Source: Rhododendron vialii
Taxonomy: Eukaryota; Streptophyta; Magnoliopsida; Ericales; Ericaceae
Assembly (NCBI RefSeq): GCF_030253575.1
Contig: NC_080562.1
Span: forward strand, 41,393,852 to 41,457,851
Length of the DNA: 64,000 bases
Direction: 5' to 3'
Numbering within the stretch: the first letter of the stretch is position 1; each line of letters begins with the position of its first letter. Of the stretch, positions 1 through 11,700 are shown piece after piece. The position numbers and the translations under genes are program-made. The notes under the pieces are model-generated. The model saw only the letters and a program-made list of their open reading frames with translations. It searched no databases and had not been told where the DNA came from.

Positions 1-1
1 C

Positions 2-745
2 CACATCAAAAGTGAATGTCCATATGCCAAAAAATATTCAAAGAAGGACAAAAGGAGAGCTATGATGGCCACATGGGACAATAGTGACGATAGTAGCTCC
101 GATGAGGACGATGAGCAACAAGAGGTCGCTAACTTGTGTTTCATGGCCATCGAAGAAAACGAGGTAGATCTCGACTCATCCTATTCCTTTGATGAATTGT
201 TTATTGCCTATAAAGAGTTGAAAGTAGAATTTGAAAAAGTTGTTTCTAAAAACAAATTTCTTAAAAAGGTTGCTAAAGATCTCTCACTAGAAATGGATGA
301 TTTAATTGAAGAGAAAGATATTTTGGAGGAAGAAAATGAAAGTTTAAGAACCTCTTTGGCAAAAGAAAAAGAGTATTTGAAGGATACTTCCAAAAACGAA
401 TCTTTAGAAAAACAAATTGACGATTTAACTAATTCTCTTTCAAAACTCACTAATGGAAAAGAAAGTTTAGACATTCTTCTTGGAAAACAAATGGTTTCTT
501 TTCACAAGGCCGGAATTGGTTATAATCCCACTCAACACAAAAATCTTTTTGGAAAAGATGTTCCTCCTTCTAACCATTCTAAATTGACATGTCATTATTG
601 TGGTAAAATTGGTCATATTTCTCCTACATGTCCTATGAAAGGATACTCATCTTCTAATGCAAAAAAGGTTTGGGTTCCTAAGAACCGTATCAATGCTAAC
701 CTTCAAGGACCCAAGATGATTTGGGTACCAAAAGTCAAGAATTGA
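2..745 (+). CDS. Copia gag, C-terminal part
   Basis: Gag (nucleocapsid and capsid) packages element RNA into virus-like particles. The frame is open from base 2, so the gene runs off the left edge and the ATG at 62 is internal. The first codons read HIKSECP, the end of a CCHC zinc knuckle. An acidic stretch (DDSSSDEDDE) follows, then a long lysine/glutamate-rich coiled coil (about residues 45-135 counted from 62). A second complete zinc knuckle (CHYCGKIGHISPTC) comes near residues 176-189. The tail carries WVPK repeats. It stops with TGA at 743-745, in a different frame from pol. Confidence 0.9.
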   Translation, partial: HIKSECPYAKKYSKKDKRRAMMATWDNSDDSSSDEDDEQQEVANLCFMAIEENEVDLDSSYSFDELFIAYKELKVEFEKVVSKNKFLKKVAKDLSLEMDDLIEEKDILEEENESLRTSLAKEKEYLKDTSKNESLEKQIDDLTNSLSKLTNGKESLDILLGKQMVSFHKAGIGYNPTQHKNLFGKDVPPSNHSKLTCHYCGKIGHISPTCPMKGYSSSNAKKVWVPKNRINANLQGPKMIWVPKVKN

Positions 746-758
746 TGTGCTATTGTAG

Positions 759-3700
759 GTATGCTTCAAAAGTTCTCTCAAGGAAGGAAGTTGGTACCTT
801 GATAGTGGATGTTCAAGACACATGACCGGTGACAAGAGGGCTTTCAATTCTCTTTCGCCTAAAGATGGTGGACATGTCACATTTGGAGACAACAACAAAG
901 GCAAAATCATAGGAATCGGTGATATAGGTAATTCTCCTATTATTGAAGATGTTTTACTTGTTAGTGGTTTAAAACACAATCTTCTTAGCATAAGTCAATT
1001 ATGTGATAGAGGAAATCGTGTTATCTTTGAAAAATCCAAATGTATCATTGAAAATGTCAAAAGCAACAAGACACTCTTCGTTGGACAAAGACTTGAAAAT
1101 GTATATGTTTTTAATCTCAATGATTTAAGTAATTGTGATATAAAATGTTTTTCCGCTTTGAGTGAAAATAGTTGGCTTTGGCATAGGCGCCTAGGACATG
1201 CAAGTATGGATGCTATTTCAAAACTCTCTAGAAAAAATTTGGTAAAAGGTCTTCCTAAAATCAAATTTGAAAAAGATAGACTTTGTGGTCCTTGCCAACA
1301 AGGAAAACAAACCAAGGTTTCTTTTAAGTCCAAAAATGTTGTTTCAACTACTAGACCTTTGCAATTACTTCATATGGATTTGTTTGGACCAACTCGCTCT
1401 CCAAGTCTTTGTGGAAACTATTATTGTCTTGTTGTTGTTGATGATTTCTCTAGATATACATGGGTGATGTTCCTAGCTCATAAGAATGAGGCTTATCCTA
1501 ATTTCACTAAACTTTGTAGAAGAGTTCAAAATGAAAAAGGCTTTGTTATTTCTAACATTCGTACGGATCATGGAAAAGAACTTGACAATTCTTTATATGA
1601 AAAGTTTTGTGATGAACATGGTATTGGTCATAACTTTTCCGTACCTCGTACTCCTCAACAAAATGGAGTAGTAGAGAAAAAAAATCGTACTCTGGAAGAA
1701 ATGGCCCGCACTATGCTTTGTGAAAACTCTTTGCCAAAATATTTTTGGGCGGAAGCCGTTAATACCTCATGCTATATTTTGAATCGAGTTTTAATTAGGC
1801 CTATCCTCAAGAAAACTCCTTATGAGCTTTGGAATGGTAGAATACCCAACATTAATTACTTTCATGCCTTCGGTTGTAAATGTTATGTATTAAACAATGG
1901 AAAAGATAACTTGGGTAAATTTGATTCAAAATCGGATGAAGGCATCTTTATTGGTTACTCTCTTACTAGCAAAGCATATAGAATTTATAATAAGCGCACT
2001 AATCTTGTTGAAGAATCTATTCACGTTTCCTTTGATGAATCTAATCCTTGTGCTACTAAGGATGTTGTTGATAATGATGACTTAGAAATTACACATGAGA
2101 TTCATGACTTGAAAATTCAAGAAAAAGTTGATGGTGATACTCAAGTAGAAAGCTCTCAAATCAAAGAAGATGAAGTTATTAATCAACCTCAAGATGCCAT
2201 GGGAGACAACCAAGATCTTTCCAAGGATTGGAGATTCGTGCAAAACCATCCAAAGGACTTGATTCTTGGAGAAGTTTCGAAAGGGGTAACCACTCGCTCG
2301 TCTCATAGAAATTTTTGTGAAAATCAAGCTTTTGTTTCTCAAATTGAGCCTAAAAACTTTCCGGAAGCTCAAGATGATGAAAATTGGATTTTGGCCATGC
2401 AAGATGAGTTAAATCAATTTGAAAGGAATAAAGTTTGGGCATTAGTACCTAAGCCTCTTGATCACACTATTATAGGTACTAAATGGGTTTTTCGTAACAA
2501 GCTAGATGAATCCGGAAATTTTGTTAGGAATAAAGCTAGACTTGTTGCTCAAGGTTATAATCAAGAAGAAGGTATTGATTTTGAAGAAACTTTTGCACCG
2601 GTAGCTAGATTAGAGGCTATTCGCATATTGCTTGCCTTTGCATCTTTCAAAAATTTCAAGCTTTATCAAATGGATGTGAAAAGTGCATTTTTGAATGGGT
2701 TCATAAATGAGGAAGTTTATGTCAAACAACCTCCCGGCTTTGAAGATCATGTATACCCCGATCATGTTTTTAAACTCTCAAAAGCTTTATATGGTTTGAA
2801 GCAAGCACCACGTGCATGGTATGATAGACTTAGTTCATTCTTGCTTGACAATGGCTTTACTCGTGGAAAAATTGATACTACTCTTTTCATTAAAGCCAAA
2901 GGTAAAGATATGCTCATTATTCAAATATATGTTGATGATATTGTCTTTGGTGCCACTAATGATAATATGTGCAAAGAGTTTGCTAAGTGTATGCAAGGTG
3001 AATTTGAAATGAGTATGATGGGGGAGCTTAACTTCTTCCTCGGACTTCAAATCAAGCAAACTAATGAGGGGATCCTAATCAACCAAGCCAAGTATGCGAA
3101 AGAACTTATTAAGAAGTTTGGCATGGAAGGATCAAAGCCAACGAGCACACCAATGAGCACATCAACTAAGCTAGACAAAGATGAGAATGGTAAGGCCGTC
3201 AATGAAAAGATGTATCGAGGTATGATCGGCTCATTACTTTATCTCACTGCAAGTAGACCGGATATAATGTTTAGTGTTTGCATGTGTGCTAGATTTCAAT
3301 CATGTCCTAAAGAATTGCATTTAAAAGCTATTAAACGTATTTTTAAATATGTTGCCGGTTCTCATGACTTAGGATTGTTTTATCCACGTGGAGTTGCATT
3401 TGATTTAATTGGTTATTCGGATGCGGATTTTGGAGGTTTCAAAGTTGATCGTAAAAGTACAAGTGGGACTTGCCAATTTCTAGGGCACTCTCTAGTGTCT
3501 TGGCATAGCAAGAAACAAAATTCCGTAGCTCTATCTACCGCCGAGGCGGAATATGTAGCGGCCGGAAGTTGTTGTGCCCAAATATTGTGGATCAAACAAC
3601 AAATGGAGGATTTCAATTTGCAATATGATCATATTCCTATTAAATGTGATAATACTAGTGCAATTAGCTTAACCAAGAATCCAATTCAACATTCTCGAAC

Positions 3701-3872
3701 AAAACATATTGATATTAGACATCATTTTATAAGAGATCATGTTCAAAAAGGGGATATTGAACTTAACTTTATTAGTACCGACAAGCAATTGGCGGACATT
3801 TTCACAAAACCCCTTGGTGAAGAACAATTTTGTTTCATTCGACGAGAACTCGGCATGTCTAATCATTTATGA
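759..3872 (+). CDS. Copia pol polyprotein (PR-INT-RT-RH)
   Basis: This polyprotein replicates and integrates the element. Protease motif [10 protein letters not shown] begins at about 804, upstream of the first ATG (822), so 822 is not the true start. Counting from 822: the GAG-pre-integrase zinc region (WHRRLGHAS) is near residue 120. The integrase core shows its first Asp in HMDLFGP (~183), the second in TDHGKE (~248) and Glu in VVEKKNR (~283). Reverse transcriptase spans ~520-790 with YVDDI at ~702. RNase H shows GYSDADFGG (~863) and STAEAEY (~905), and the end reads [12 protein letters not shown]. The 1016-codon frame has no internal stop. It is in another frame from gag, and a TAG lies just upstream at 756-758. 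Expression would need frameshifting and readthrough, or the copy is dead. Confidence 0.93.
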   Translation, partial: VCFKSSLKEGSWYLDSGCSRHMTGDKRAFNSLSPKDGGHVTFGDNNKGKIIGIGDIGNSPIIEDVLLVSGLKHNLLSISQLCDRGNRVIFEKSKCIIENVKSNKTLFVGQRLENVYVFNLNDLSNCDIKCFSALSENSWLWHRRLGHASMDAISKLSRKNLVKGLPKIKFEKDRLCGPCQQGKQTKVSFKSKNVVSTTRPLQLLHMDLFGPTRSPSLCGNYYCLVVVDDFSRYTWVMFLAHKNEAYPNFTKLCRRVQNEKGFVISNIRTDHGKELDNSLYEKFCDEHGIGHNFSVPRTPQQNGVVEKKNRTLEEMARTMLCENSLPKYFWAEAVNTSCYILNRVLIRPILKKTPYELWNGRIPNINYFHAFGCKCYVLNNGKDNLGKFDSKSDEGIFIGYSLTSKAYRIYNKRTNLVEESIHVSFDESNPCATKDVVDNDDLEITHEIHDLKIQEKVDGDTQVESSQIKEDEVINQPQDAMGDNQDLSKDWRFVQNHPKDLILGEVSKGVTTRSSHRNFCENQAFVSQIEPKNFPEAQDDENWILAMQDELNQFERNKVWALVPKPLDHTIIGTKWVFRNKLDESGNFVRNKARLVAQGYNQEEGIDFEETFAPVARLEAIRILLAFASFKNFKLYQMDVKSAFLNGFINEEVYVKQPPGFEDHVYPDHVFKLSKALYGLKQAPRAWYDRLSSFLLDNGFTRGKIDTTLFIKAKGKDMLIIQIYVDDIVFGATNDNMCKEFAKCMQGEFEMSMMGELNFFLGLQIKQTNEGILINQAKYAKELIKKFGMEGSKPTSTPMSTSTKLDKDENGKAVNEKMYRGMIGSLLYLTASRPDIMFSVCMCARFQSCPKELHLKAIKRIFKYVAGSHDLGLFYPRGVAFDLIGYSDADFGGFKVDRKSTSGTCQFLGHSLVSWHSKKQNSVALSTAEAEYVAAGSCCAQILWIKQQMEDFNLQYDHIPIKCDNTSAISLTKNPIQHSRTKHIDIRHHFIRDHVQKGDIELNFISTDKQLADIFTKPLGEEQFCFIRRELGMSNHL

Positions 3873-4105
3873 AAAAGTTGTGTTCTTGATGTCAAAAGTT
3901 TTTTTTTTTGGATTCAATGTTGAGTTGATTGAATTCGTAAATATCATACTTGATGGAGAGTACAAATGATCTTGATAAAGAAATCACCCTCCAAACATTT
4001 TATCATATGATTCATTTTCCTGTGTTTGGTATGCAGAAAAACAGTTTTATGGTCTTTAATGCTACTCCTCTTAAACGTTTTCTGGACTTAACCTGCATTT
4101 GTCAG

Positions 4106-4742
4106 TGTAGAGACCCGTATTTTATTTCCATAATTCTTTATGTTTTATTAAGGCATGAGTTGTGATATAAAATGGAGAATGAGTTCGGATGTCGAATGTG
4201 CTAGAATTTAGAAGTTCGGGATGCAAGTGTAATATGCATGGGTGTATAAGTGAAGGTGTGTGTAGGGGATAATTCTCCCCCACATATATTTCTTTTCTTT
4301 TCCGGGCAGACACACACACGTTTCTCTCTCTCTACTCCCTCGACCGACTCTCTCTCTTTCTCACCTCTCGTCCAAACTTCTCTCTTCGATTTCATCGCCT
4401 TAGAATGAGATTTCGGAAAAATCCCAAGTACTAAAGTTGTTCTACGCGACGAGATCTTCCTATTGATCGAAGAAGAATCATGATCGGAGCACTTTGAGGT
4501 TTCCTCCATGTTCGGGCTTGCTTCTAACCCTCGAGGTAGGGATCTCCTACCTTCTTTACGTGTTTAAGTGTTGGTTAGATGTACAAGAATCAAGTTTGAT
4601 CATTTATTTTGAGTCTTGAACAAATCTGTTATATGCTGATAATTTCGTGGGTTTTGGAAATCTGTCTTTTGGGAGCCCTCTGCTAGAAATCACTGGCATT
4701 TGTCATGATTAAGACCTCAAGGGGCGGGTCAGGGTCGTGACA
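4106..4742 (-). mobile_element. Solo LTR with 5-bp target duplication, inside the copia element
   Basis: The segment begins TGTAGAGACCCG and ends GGGTCGTGACA (TG...CA). It is flanked on both sides by GTCAG (4101-4105 and 4743-4747). Read on the minus strand it begins TGTCACGACCC, the start also seen in the LTR at 48093, so the likely orientation is minus. No internal coding region or second LTR is present, so it is a solo LTR of 637 bp left by LTR-LTR recombination. It holds a pyrimidine-rich stretch (4320-4380). Confidence 0.85.
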
Positions 4743-5053
4743 GTCAGTCGGATGTCCAAGCGGATGTCCAACCGGACAACCGTGAGGATTGAGTCTTATT
4801 CAAGCTTTTGCGTTGCTAACTCTGATTTATTAAGTCTGTTACACTTAGTTTGTATGAACTTCATGGCTTAGTGCTTAAATTGTCTCTTATATACTTCGCC
4901 GATATGAATTTCTTGTCTCTAAGCTTGCAGGGATAATCATTCTCGGTAATACCCCTCGCATTCTTTAAAAAGCTCTCTTTTAGGGGGAGCATGTATTAAG
5001 GGGACACAACAATAAACACCCGAACACAATTTTCTTCCCCTATTCTTGTTCTT

Positions 5054-5230
5054 TTCGGCGCCACCCCTATTCTTGTCCTATTCGGCGCCGCATCCCCTAT
5101 CCTATCTCTATTCGGTGCCGCATCCCCTATTATCTCTCTTTCGGCGCAGCAATTCAATCAATTCGGCGCACCATTTCAAACAATTCGGCGCAGCATTTCA
5201 AACAATTCGGCAATCTCATACTCTATAAAT
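5054..5230 (+). promoter_or_regulatory. TTCGGCGC repeat tract followed by a TATA box
   Basis: About seven copies of a word near TTCGGCGC(C/A)GCA occur between 5054 and 5215. They are spaced 22-28 bp apart and joined by cccctat or tttcaaacaa spacers. A TATA-like TCTATAAAT follows at 5222-5230, then a pyrimidine-rich leader and an ATG at 5322. The arrangement resembles a promoter for the small ORF downstream, which is an inference. The reading frame through the tract (5046-5228) is low complexity and probably not coding. Confidence 0.45.
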
Positions 5231-5321
5231 TCAACAACACAATCTCTATCTCCTCATCTATCTATCTCTCCTTCTCTCTCGGCCTAAATCTCTCCAAATC
5301 TCTATCCTTCCAAATCGAGCA

Positions 5322-5594
5322 ATGGCAAACATACCGCAAGGGTTACCGTTTGAGTTTTACGAAAGAGATGCCGAACGAGCAGAGTTCAGGTTGTTTATCC
5401 AAACCATTTGGATGCAACTCTTTATCTTCATTCTGCTGTGTGCGTTACTTACCATGAGAATACCACCATGGTTCGGATGGAATGTAAATGTGGATACTCT
5501 GTGGTATTGGATTGGCATTATAGCTGCCGTTGTAGCAGCCATTATTCGAGAATACGAAAATCAAGGACGCCAAGCTCTCAATGTACGAAGATAG
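5322..5594 (+). CDS. Small two-helix membrane protein ORF in post-pol region
   Basis: This 90-residue ORF lies between copia pol and the 3' LTR, where SIRE-type elements carry an env-like ORF. It has a polar, acidic N-terminus and two hydrophobic segments (about residues 25-46 and 60-77), with tryptophans at the boundaries (IPPWFGW and LWYWIG). It ends with a basic tail. No family is recognised. It is much shorter than known env-like proteins of the lineage and has no visible coiled coil. A TATA-like box about 95 bp upstream and an A-purine context at the ATG (gagcaATGG) favour translation. It may be an element accessory protein, a captured host fragment, or a chance ORF. Confidence 0.45.
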   Translation: MANIPQGLPFEFYERDAERAEFRLFIQTIWMQLFIFILLCALLTMRIPPWFGWNVNVDTLWYWIGIIAAVVAAIIREYENQGRQALNVRR

Positions 5595-5867
5595 AGTGCT
5601 ACAGGGCAAGAGCGGCATGGTGCTGGAACCATGGCCCTATTGTTTTTCTCTTTTTAGTTTTTTTTTTTATGATGTCACAGGGGGAGAAAAAGCCAAGTTT
5701 TAATTGATCTATCTTGCCATTTTGGGCAAATTTAAAAAATTGCTTGCTATGATCTGATGATTATTGCTATTACTCGTTGATCATAGATAACTGCTTTGGT
5801 GCATGTATTAAGGGGGAGATTGGCATAACTCCTACTTGAATAAAAACTATCATTTTGTGTCATCATC

Positions 5868-5880
5868 AAAAAGGGGGAGA
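5868..5880 (+). other. Polypurine tract of the copia element
   Basis: AAAAAGGGGGAGA lies directly before the LTR start (TGTTGAAAAATG at 5882). This is the plus-strand primer site expected immediately 5' of a 3' LTR. Confidence 0.8.
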
Positions 5881-5881
5881 T

Positions 5882-6919
5882 TGTTGAAAAATGTATGCAT
5901 TATAATTTGTGAAAATTTATATGCATCTCTATTAATTATTTTGATGATTAATTCAATGATATTTTTATTCGGCAAATACAAAATTATCGAAAAGTCGATT
6001 CCCGAATTAAATATTTTCGTGACCTTGAAATATAGCATAAAGTCTCTTGGATTCATGATTTATATTTACAAAGACTTTATTGAGCTCAATACATGCTTTA
6101 ACGGTTTATTTAGATGAAATTGTGAGCCACAGGTTGACGAACCGGCTGACAAGCCGGCTGTCTGAACAGAAAGCTGTGACAACCGGACGACCACCCGGAT
6201 GACCACTCTATCAAACGGCTAGTTTCCAACGGCTAGTTTCAAACGGCTAGTTTCCAACGGCTAGTTTCCAACGGCTAGTTCCAACGGCTAGTTTCCAACG
6301 GCTAGGAAGCATATGGATGGCTATATAAGGCATCAAGAACTCATTAATGAGAACACACACAAGCTACAACATTCCATATTATTGCAAGAGTAAATTCTCA
6401 AAAGATCAAAGCCAAAAATTCTCATTGTTCTTCCACTTTCATATTATTCTTGAGAGAAAATTTGTACAAGTCGTGAGCGATAATTTTCATACCTTCTTCA
6501 CATACTTGTATTTCCTAAGTGAGTGTTTGAGTCAAACACTTGAAAGCTTAGAAGACCAAATTCGGGTTGGAATTTGGGTGTTATTGTTTTTGAGAAGTTT
6601 TCGGAGAAAATTCTTGCGGTTGTGCTAGCTCCTCGGGAAAGCTAGAGGCATTCGGTTCTTGTAAGCACCCGCAAGACTTACAAGTTGTAATCTTTTAAAG
6701 ATTAGTCTAACCTTCAAGTAATTGCTTGAGGAGAAGTGGAGTAGGGCCGGACCGTGGACAAATCCGGACCGAACCACTATAAACGGGTTCTATCTCTCTA
6801 TCTCTCTATTTTGATTGCATACTTATTGTTTGCATATATTGTTAGAGATAAATTTTTATTGGTAATTATTACTAGCAATCCTATTCACCCCCCCTCTAGG
6901 TTGCATAATTTGGGTAACA
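5882..6919 (+). repeat. Copia 3' LTR
   Basis: It starts TGTTGAAAAATG right after the polypurine tract and ends GGGTAACA, giving about 1,038 bp with TG...CA ends. Just before the end is CACCCCCCCTCTAGG, a tract typical of copia LTR 3' ends. A TATA-like CTATATAAGG is at 6321-6330, and the transcript start should lie about 30 bp downstream. The 5-bp target duplication on this side would be GTACC (6920-6924). Its partner is outside the window. Confidence 0.8.
6212..6305 (+). repeat. 14-bp tandem repeat in copia LTR (U3)
   Basis: Seven near-identical copies of AACGGCTAGTTTCC run head to tail, one shortened by a base and one with a C-to-A change. They end 15 bp before the TATA box. Tandem words in this U3 position often act as enhancers in copia LTRs (inference here). 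Just upstream is a second word family, variants of CCGGATGACC and ACCGGACGACC (6175-6205). Confidence 0.85.
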
Positions 6920-6949
6920 GTACCCTTACATGCAAATATAAATATATAT

Positions 6950-6962
6950 AAATAAATAAATA

Positions 6963-7014
<52 letters not shown>
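6950..7014. repeat. (AAAT)n and (AT)22 microsatellite
   Basis: An AAAT run grades into an uninterrupted AT repeat (6971-7014), directly beyond the copia insertion. Confidence 0.95.
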
Positions 7015-7017
<3 letters not shown>

Positions 7018-8744
7018 CATGTAATGATTTTTGGGATGGAATCTTAAGACTTCAAGTCCCAGTGTTTAATTGGGCTTTCAGTTTCCATATATTTCTCCGC
7101 ACAATCCCACAAATCTCGAGTAGATATTGATTGATTTGTTCCCCTCAAATGGAAAACCCCAGGCCATTTGATTTTTTATCCCCCTGTTTGGAAGAAATCT
7201 TAAACGGCGAAACACACGTCCTTCATTGTTGCAAGTCTTGCAACATCCAGTGAAGAAAATTGGCTCATGAATCTTCCTCAACAATTTGAATGCGGTTTCT
7301 ATGAAAACCCCAAATCGGCACCAGTCCTCCATTGTGCCCAACATCCGGTAAAGAAATTAAATCGGCGCACGGATCTTCCTCAACAATCCGAATGTGGTTT
7401 CTATGAAAACCCCAACTCGCAAGGATGATTTTGAGTCGCTGGTGGTCGGCGATGCTTGGTCGGCAAGGGTTAGGCTTGGATCGCGAATTCATGGTTTATC
7501 TATTTATTTCATGGCTTATTTTTTTCATGGTTATTCATGTTTTATGTATTCATGGTTTTTCATGTATTTTCGATTAAATCATATTGTATTCTCCTTTGGT
7601 TCGTGAAATCATGGAATTCATAGAATATTTGCATAAATTTGTCACAAAATTAGTACGATTTCAATGGTGTATTTCTTTTTTCATGGTGTATTTTGTTTAT
7701 CAATCAGATTTATGGTGTACATATTCTATCAAGCAAATATCATGGTGCATTATATCAAGTAGATTATATGATTTATTCTATCAAGCAAATTTCATGTTGT
7801 ATTTCTTTTCATGGTGTATTTCGTCGTGGGGTATCTTATCAAGCATATGTCATGACGTATTTTGTCACTCATGTGTAAAAAATCAATTTCATGTTTTTGG
7901 AATATGTCATATTTAGGAGATCAATTTCCTGGTGGAATTATGGAATCCGCCATGAATCTGTGGGGTACTTGGACCGAGTTACGAAATATTTCATATTTTT
8001 GAGGTTCATTTTTTGAAATTAGTCATGTTTATGAGACCAATTTCATGGTGGAATTACGTATAGTACATGGTGTTTTTGTGATTTAAATTAGGAACATTCA
8101 TGAGAAGGGACTAAAGCTTGCATAATTGTAGGATTGTAGTTAGAATGACGAACTTGATGTTTGGATTACAATGTGACTTTTGGATGCAATTCGTTACATA
8201 TAGCAACAATATCAATCCCACTATTTGAATTCCTCCAAATATTTTAAAAGTCCTTAATTATAGATATCAATGAATCCCATTAATTTAGGAACTATTGAAA
8301 TGGTTGAATCTCATTAAATTAGGAAATGGTTGAATTTCACTAATTTAGGAAGACAATACACACATACATATGAATATTTTATTAAAAAGGGTAAGATAGG
8401 TAATTCACCATATGAAAGGATAAAAACATAATTGTTCAAAATGACCGGAATGAATACTTACGCGAGATAAGGTCTAAAGATGAATATTTAAAAACTCCTT
8501 AAAGAAAATTAAGTCCGTAAAAAACAGCCCAATCTAATATGAATAGATATAAAATACTCGAAACAGTCTTCCATTTTTTTTTTTCCAGACCTTCTAATGG
8601 TAGGATTAGATCGCAAGTTCGCAACCGCTGCTTTTCTCTCTATATTTATGTATGTTCCCTTGGAAGAAGAATCGATAGATAGGAAAATCCGATAAAATCG
8701 AGAGAGAAAACAAACGGACGGAAATCGTCGTCAATAAGTCGTTA
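7015..8744. other. Intergenic region upstream of CNOT9
   Basis: No gene is recognised. A diverged direct repeat of about 110 bp spacing occurs at 7262-7320 and 7370-7420 (both contain CGGTTTCTATGAAAACCCCAA or a close variant). The 7490-8060 stretch is rich in ATGGTGTAT-like words. The last 150 bp (8590-8744) is a purine/pyrimidine-biased leader before the CNOT9 ATG and probably holds its 5' UTR and core promoter. No clear TATA box can be assigned. Confidence 0.5.
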
Positions 8745-11700
8745 ATGGCAAACCTACCCCAGTCTCTTTCGATGAACTCCCCGTTCGGATCTCCGTCGGT
8801 TAACGCCGTCGGAGCTCAGCCGAAAAAGGATAATAGTAATCGGAATATGCAATCGGCCGAGCAGTTGGTGCTCGATCTCAGCAACCCTGATCTCAGAGAA
8901 AACGCTCTCCTCGAGCTCTCCAAGGTACGTCTTTGTTTTAATTTCTAATGCTCATGGAGTGGTCCAATTCTCCCAAAAACTTTTAGGTTTTATTTTGTGG
9001 CTGTCAAAGTTAGCGTTTTTCTCTATTGAAATATGCAGTTGTTGGAATGTTTGATTAAGTAGTTTATGTTTCGTTTCTGAGAAAAACTTCAGCATTTTTC
9101 TCTATTGAAATATGCAGTTGTTGGAATGTTTGATTAAGTAGTTTATGTTTCGTTTCTGAGAAAAACTTCAGCAAATAAAAGAAGAAGATAGGGCTGATAA
9201 ACGAACCAAGCTACGGTCAAGTTTGAGCTCGTGTTAATTCATTAAAAAAGATCGTTCAATATCGGTTCGCTGCGTGAACACGCGAGCATGAACATTATTT
9301 TTTTTGAAGCTTGTTAAGCTTTCAAGCCAATCAAAACAAGCTCGGATAAGTTATTTCCGGACTCGTTCAGGTAATGATGTATAAAGAATTTGAGCCACTC
9401 GAGATTGGCTCGTGATCGGCTCGATTAAAGCTCATTCAAGATCGGCTTGTCTCATGAACAAACTAAGCTTGAATATGTTTTGAAGCTTGTTAAGTTTTCA
9501 AACCAAATCGTTTGGCTTGTTTATAATCCTAGAAGAAGATATGGAAGTTTGAGGTTTTTTTTGTTCCTTTTATATATATGGTTTGATTCCTCATAGTATT
9601 TACTTGTCCTGTTTGGTGGCGGTTCATTTTTACAAAACACTTCACTGACCCTTCAATGTTAGAAAACACATTTTTGACAATTGTTTGGTCTGACGGTTCT
9701 CCAAAGTGCTTTCTGGGATTTTTCATTTGGAAATTAGGGAAATATATATATTTTTTGAGATGGAAACATAGAAAAGATGTTTTTGAAATCTCGAAGATGT
9801 AGCCTGCTAAAAGCCTAAAAGATGAATATGATATGAAGGTATTAGAATTTCTGTGTATGGGAGAGTTTCTGAAGTGTTGGATGCCAAAATAAATTCTAAA
9901 ACAACAACTAAACAGGGCTTAAAAACTTGCCTCTGCCGAGCTGAATAGTTGTATTTAAGTAAGAAGTTAGGGTCTTGATGTATTTGGAGGGTTAATGAGA
10001 AGAGTGACTGTTGTGGCTCAATTAGGGATTGAGTTTACACATTTTAATCTGTGTGTATTCTTGAAATAATTGTGGTGATACAACTCGACTGCATCGATTG
10101 TATAACTTATTTTGTTATGATGATACTGTTCTTGTCCAAAGCAAAAGTTGGTTATGGTTAGGGTTAGGGTTATGGTCATGGTATTTACATCTTGAGTAGT
10201 GTGATTACAAAGTTGAGATTGTTTGTGTCCTAATGCATGTAATACAACGGGTACTTCCAAGATGTGGCTTTTTGCATGTGGAGTTATTTTGCTAGTATTG
10301 CTGCCGTGAACATGATTTGCCTAACAGGCTTGTGTTTTTCTCTGTTTTTGTTTTTAGAAGAGAGAATTATTCCAAGATTTGGCTCCATTATTATGGAACT
10401 CTTTTGGCACTATTGCTGCACTGTTACAGGTATGCTCAAAAAGTGCATTTCACAACAGTTTCTAGTTTAGTGTTTCTCCCCTTTGCTTTTGTTTGCTGTA
10501 CAGTCTTACGAATTAATGCATGGCTTGTCGGAGAACTTTCCTTTAGGTAGTTCTTTTACCTTTTATCCTTGAGGAGCAAAACAAAAGGATATATGTTTGC
10601 TTCCAACAAAGTAAAGATAGTTCGTAAACCACGCATACCAAATTTGGCCTACCCTCTTGTGAGCTTCCCATGCCTTCTGAGTTTGTGCTTCATGAATGAC
10701 TGAGTTGGCAAGCCTTTCAAAGAAGCCAAGATTAATGTGGAGTCAGAGTGTTCGGCAGTAGAAATCTTGTTATTTGTAGGATTTGGACAACGAAAATCCT
10801 ATTGGTACCGATGGTACCGTAGGGAAAATGCACCGACGGCCGATCCGAGCCGTCCAAAAATTTTAAAAAATAAAACCGAGTGGGCCTGCGCGAGAATCGA
10901 TGGCATCCGAGGCGTGTAGGGTACTTGATCCGAGCACCCCTTTTTCGTGTATATACACGTATATACATATATAGACGAAAAATGGGTGCTCGGATCAAGT
11001 ACCCTACACACCTCGGATGCTATTGATTCTCGCGTAGGCCCACTCGGTTTTGTTTTTAAAATTTTTGGACGGCTCGGATCGGCCGTCCGGTGGCCGTCGG
11101 TGCATTTTCTCTATGGTACCATCGGTACCAATAGCATGGAAGAGAGAGCGAAAATCTCACCTTTTGGAATATTATAAGAAAGAGGATGAAGATATAATTG
11201 TTGCGTCAACTAGCAAGGTCTGGAATGACGTAGGAGTTACTCGAGCTCTGTCTAGTCTCAGGTTGTGGTACAAAGGTTCTTGGAAGCCCATTGATGCATT
11301 GTCCAAATGTTACTGTGCTACCAAACGGATGAGCTTTTGGTTAGCTTGGTCAAATATTAGTCCTAAATCTACATGTCGATTTATCATTCATTTGTTTCTA
11401 TTGAGGTTTTACTTGCATTGATTAGTTATCTTTGGAATTGGCGACTCTTTTTTTTGATTAATTGATTGGATACGTATCATATAATGTTATCTGTATTATT
11501 AATACTGGAATTCTTCATTATTTGCAGGAGATAGTTTCCATATACCCTGTTTTGTCGCCACCAAACCTTACCCCAGCTCAGTCGAATCGAGTTTGCAATG
11601 CGCTTGCTCTTCTTCAGGTATAATGTGCTTATTTCTAAACCTTTCCATAAAATAAGTCTTTATGCTGATTCCTTTTGCTATTTTAGTGTATGGTCCCTTC

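Larger units (their letters stand above)
1..6919 (+). mobile_element. Ty1/copia LTR retrotransposon, 5' end outside window
   Basis: The order is gag, protease, integrase, reverse transcriptase, RNase H, a long post-pol region, polypurine tract and 3' LTR, which is diagnostic of Ty1/copia. The long gag coiled coil, two zinc knuckles, the [14 protein letters not shown] protease start and a 2-kb region after pol suggest the SIRE/Maximus-type lineage (inference). The 5' LTR, primer-binding site and start of gag lie left of base 1. Stops between gag and pol and a solo LTR at 4106-4742 argue against this copy being autonomous. Confidence 0.93.

Noticed and set aside
5046-5228. ORF rich in Ser, Pro and Leu
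   Set aside because: It is a translation of the TTCGGCGC repeat tract. Low complexity, and better read as regulatory DNA.
10155-10175. TTAGGGTTAGGG, telomere-like
   Set aside because: Only about two units inside an intron, within chance expectation.
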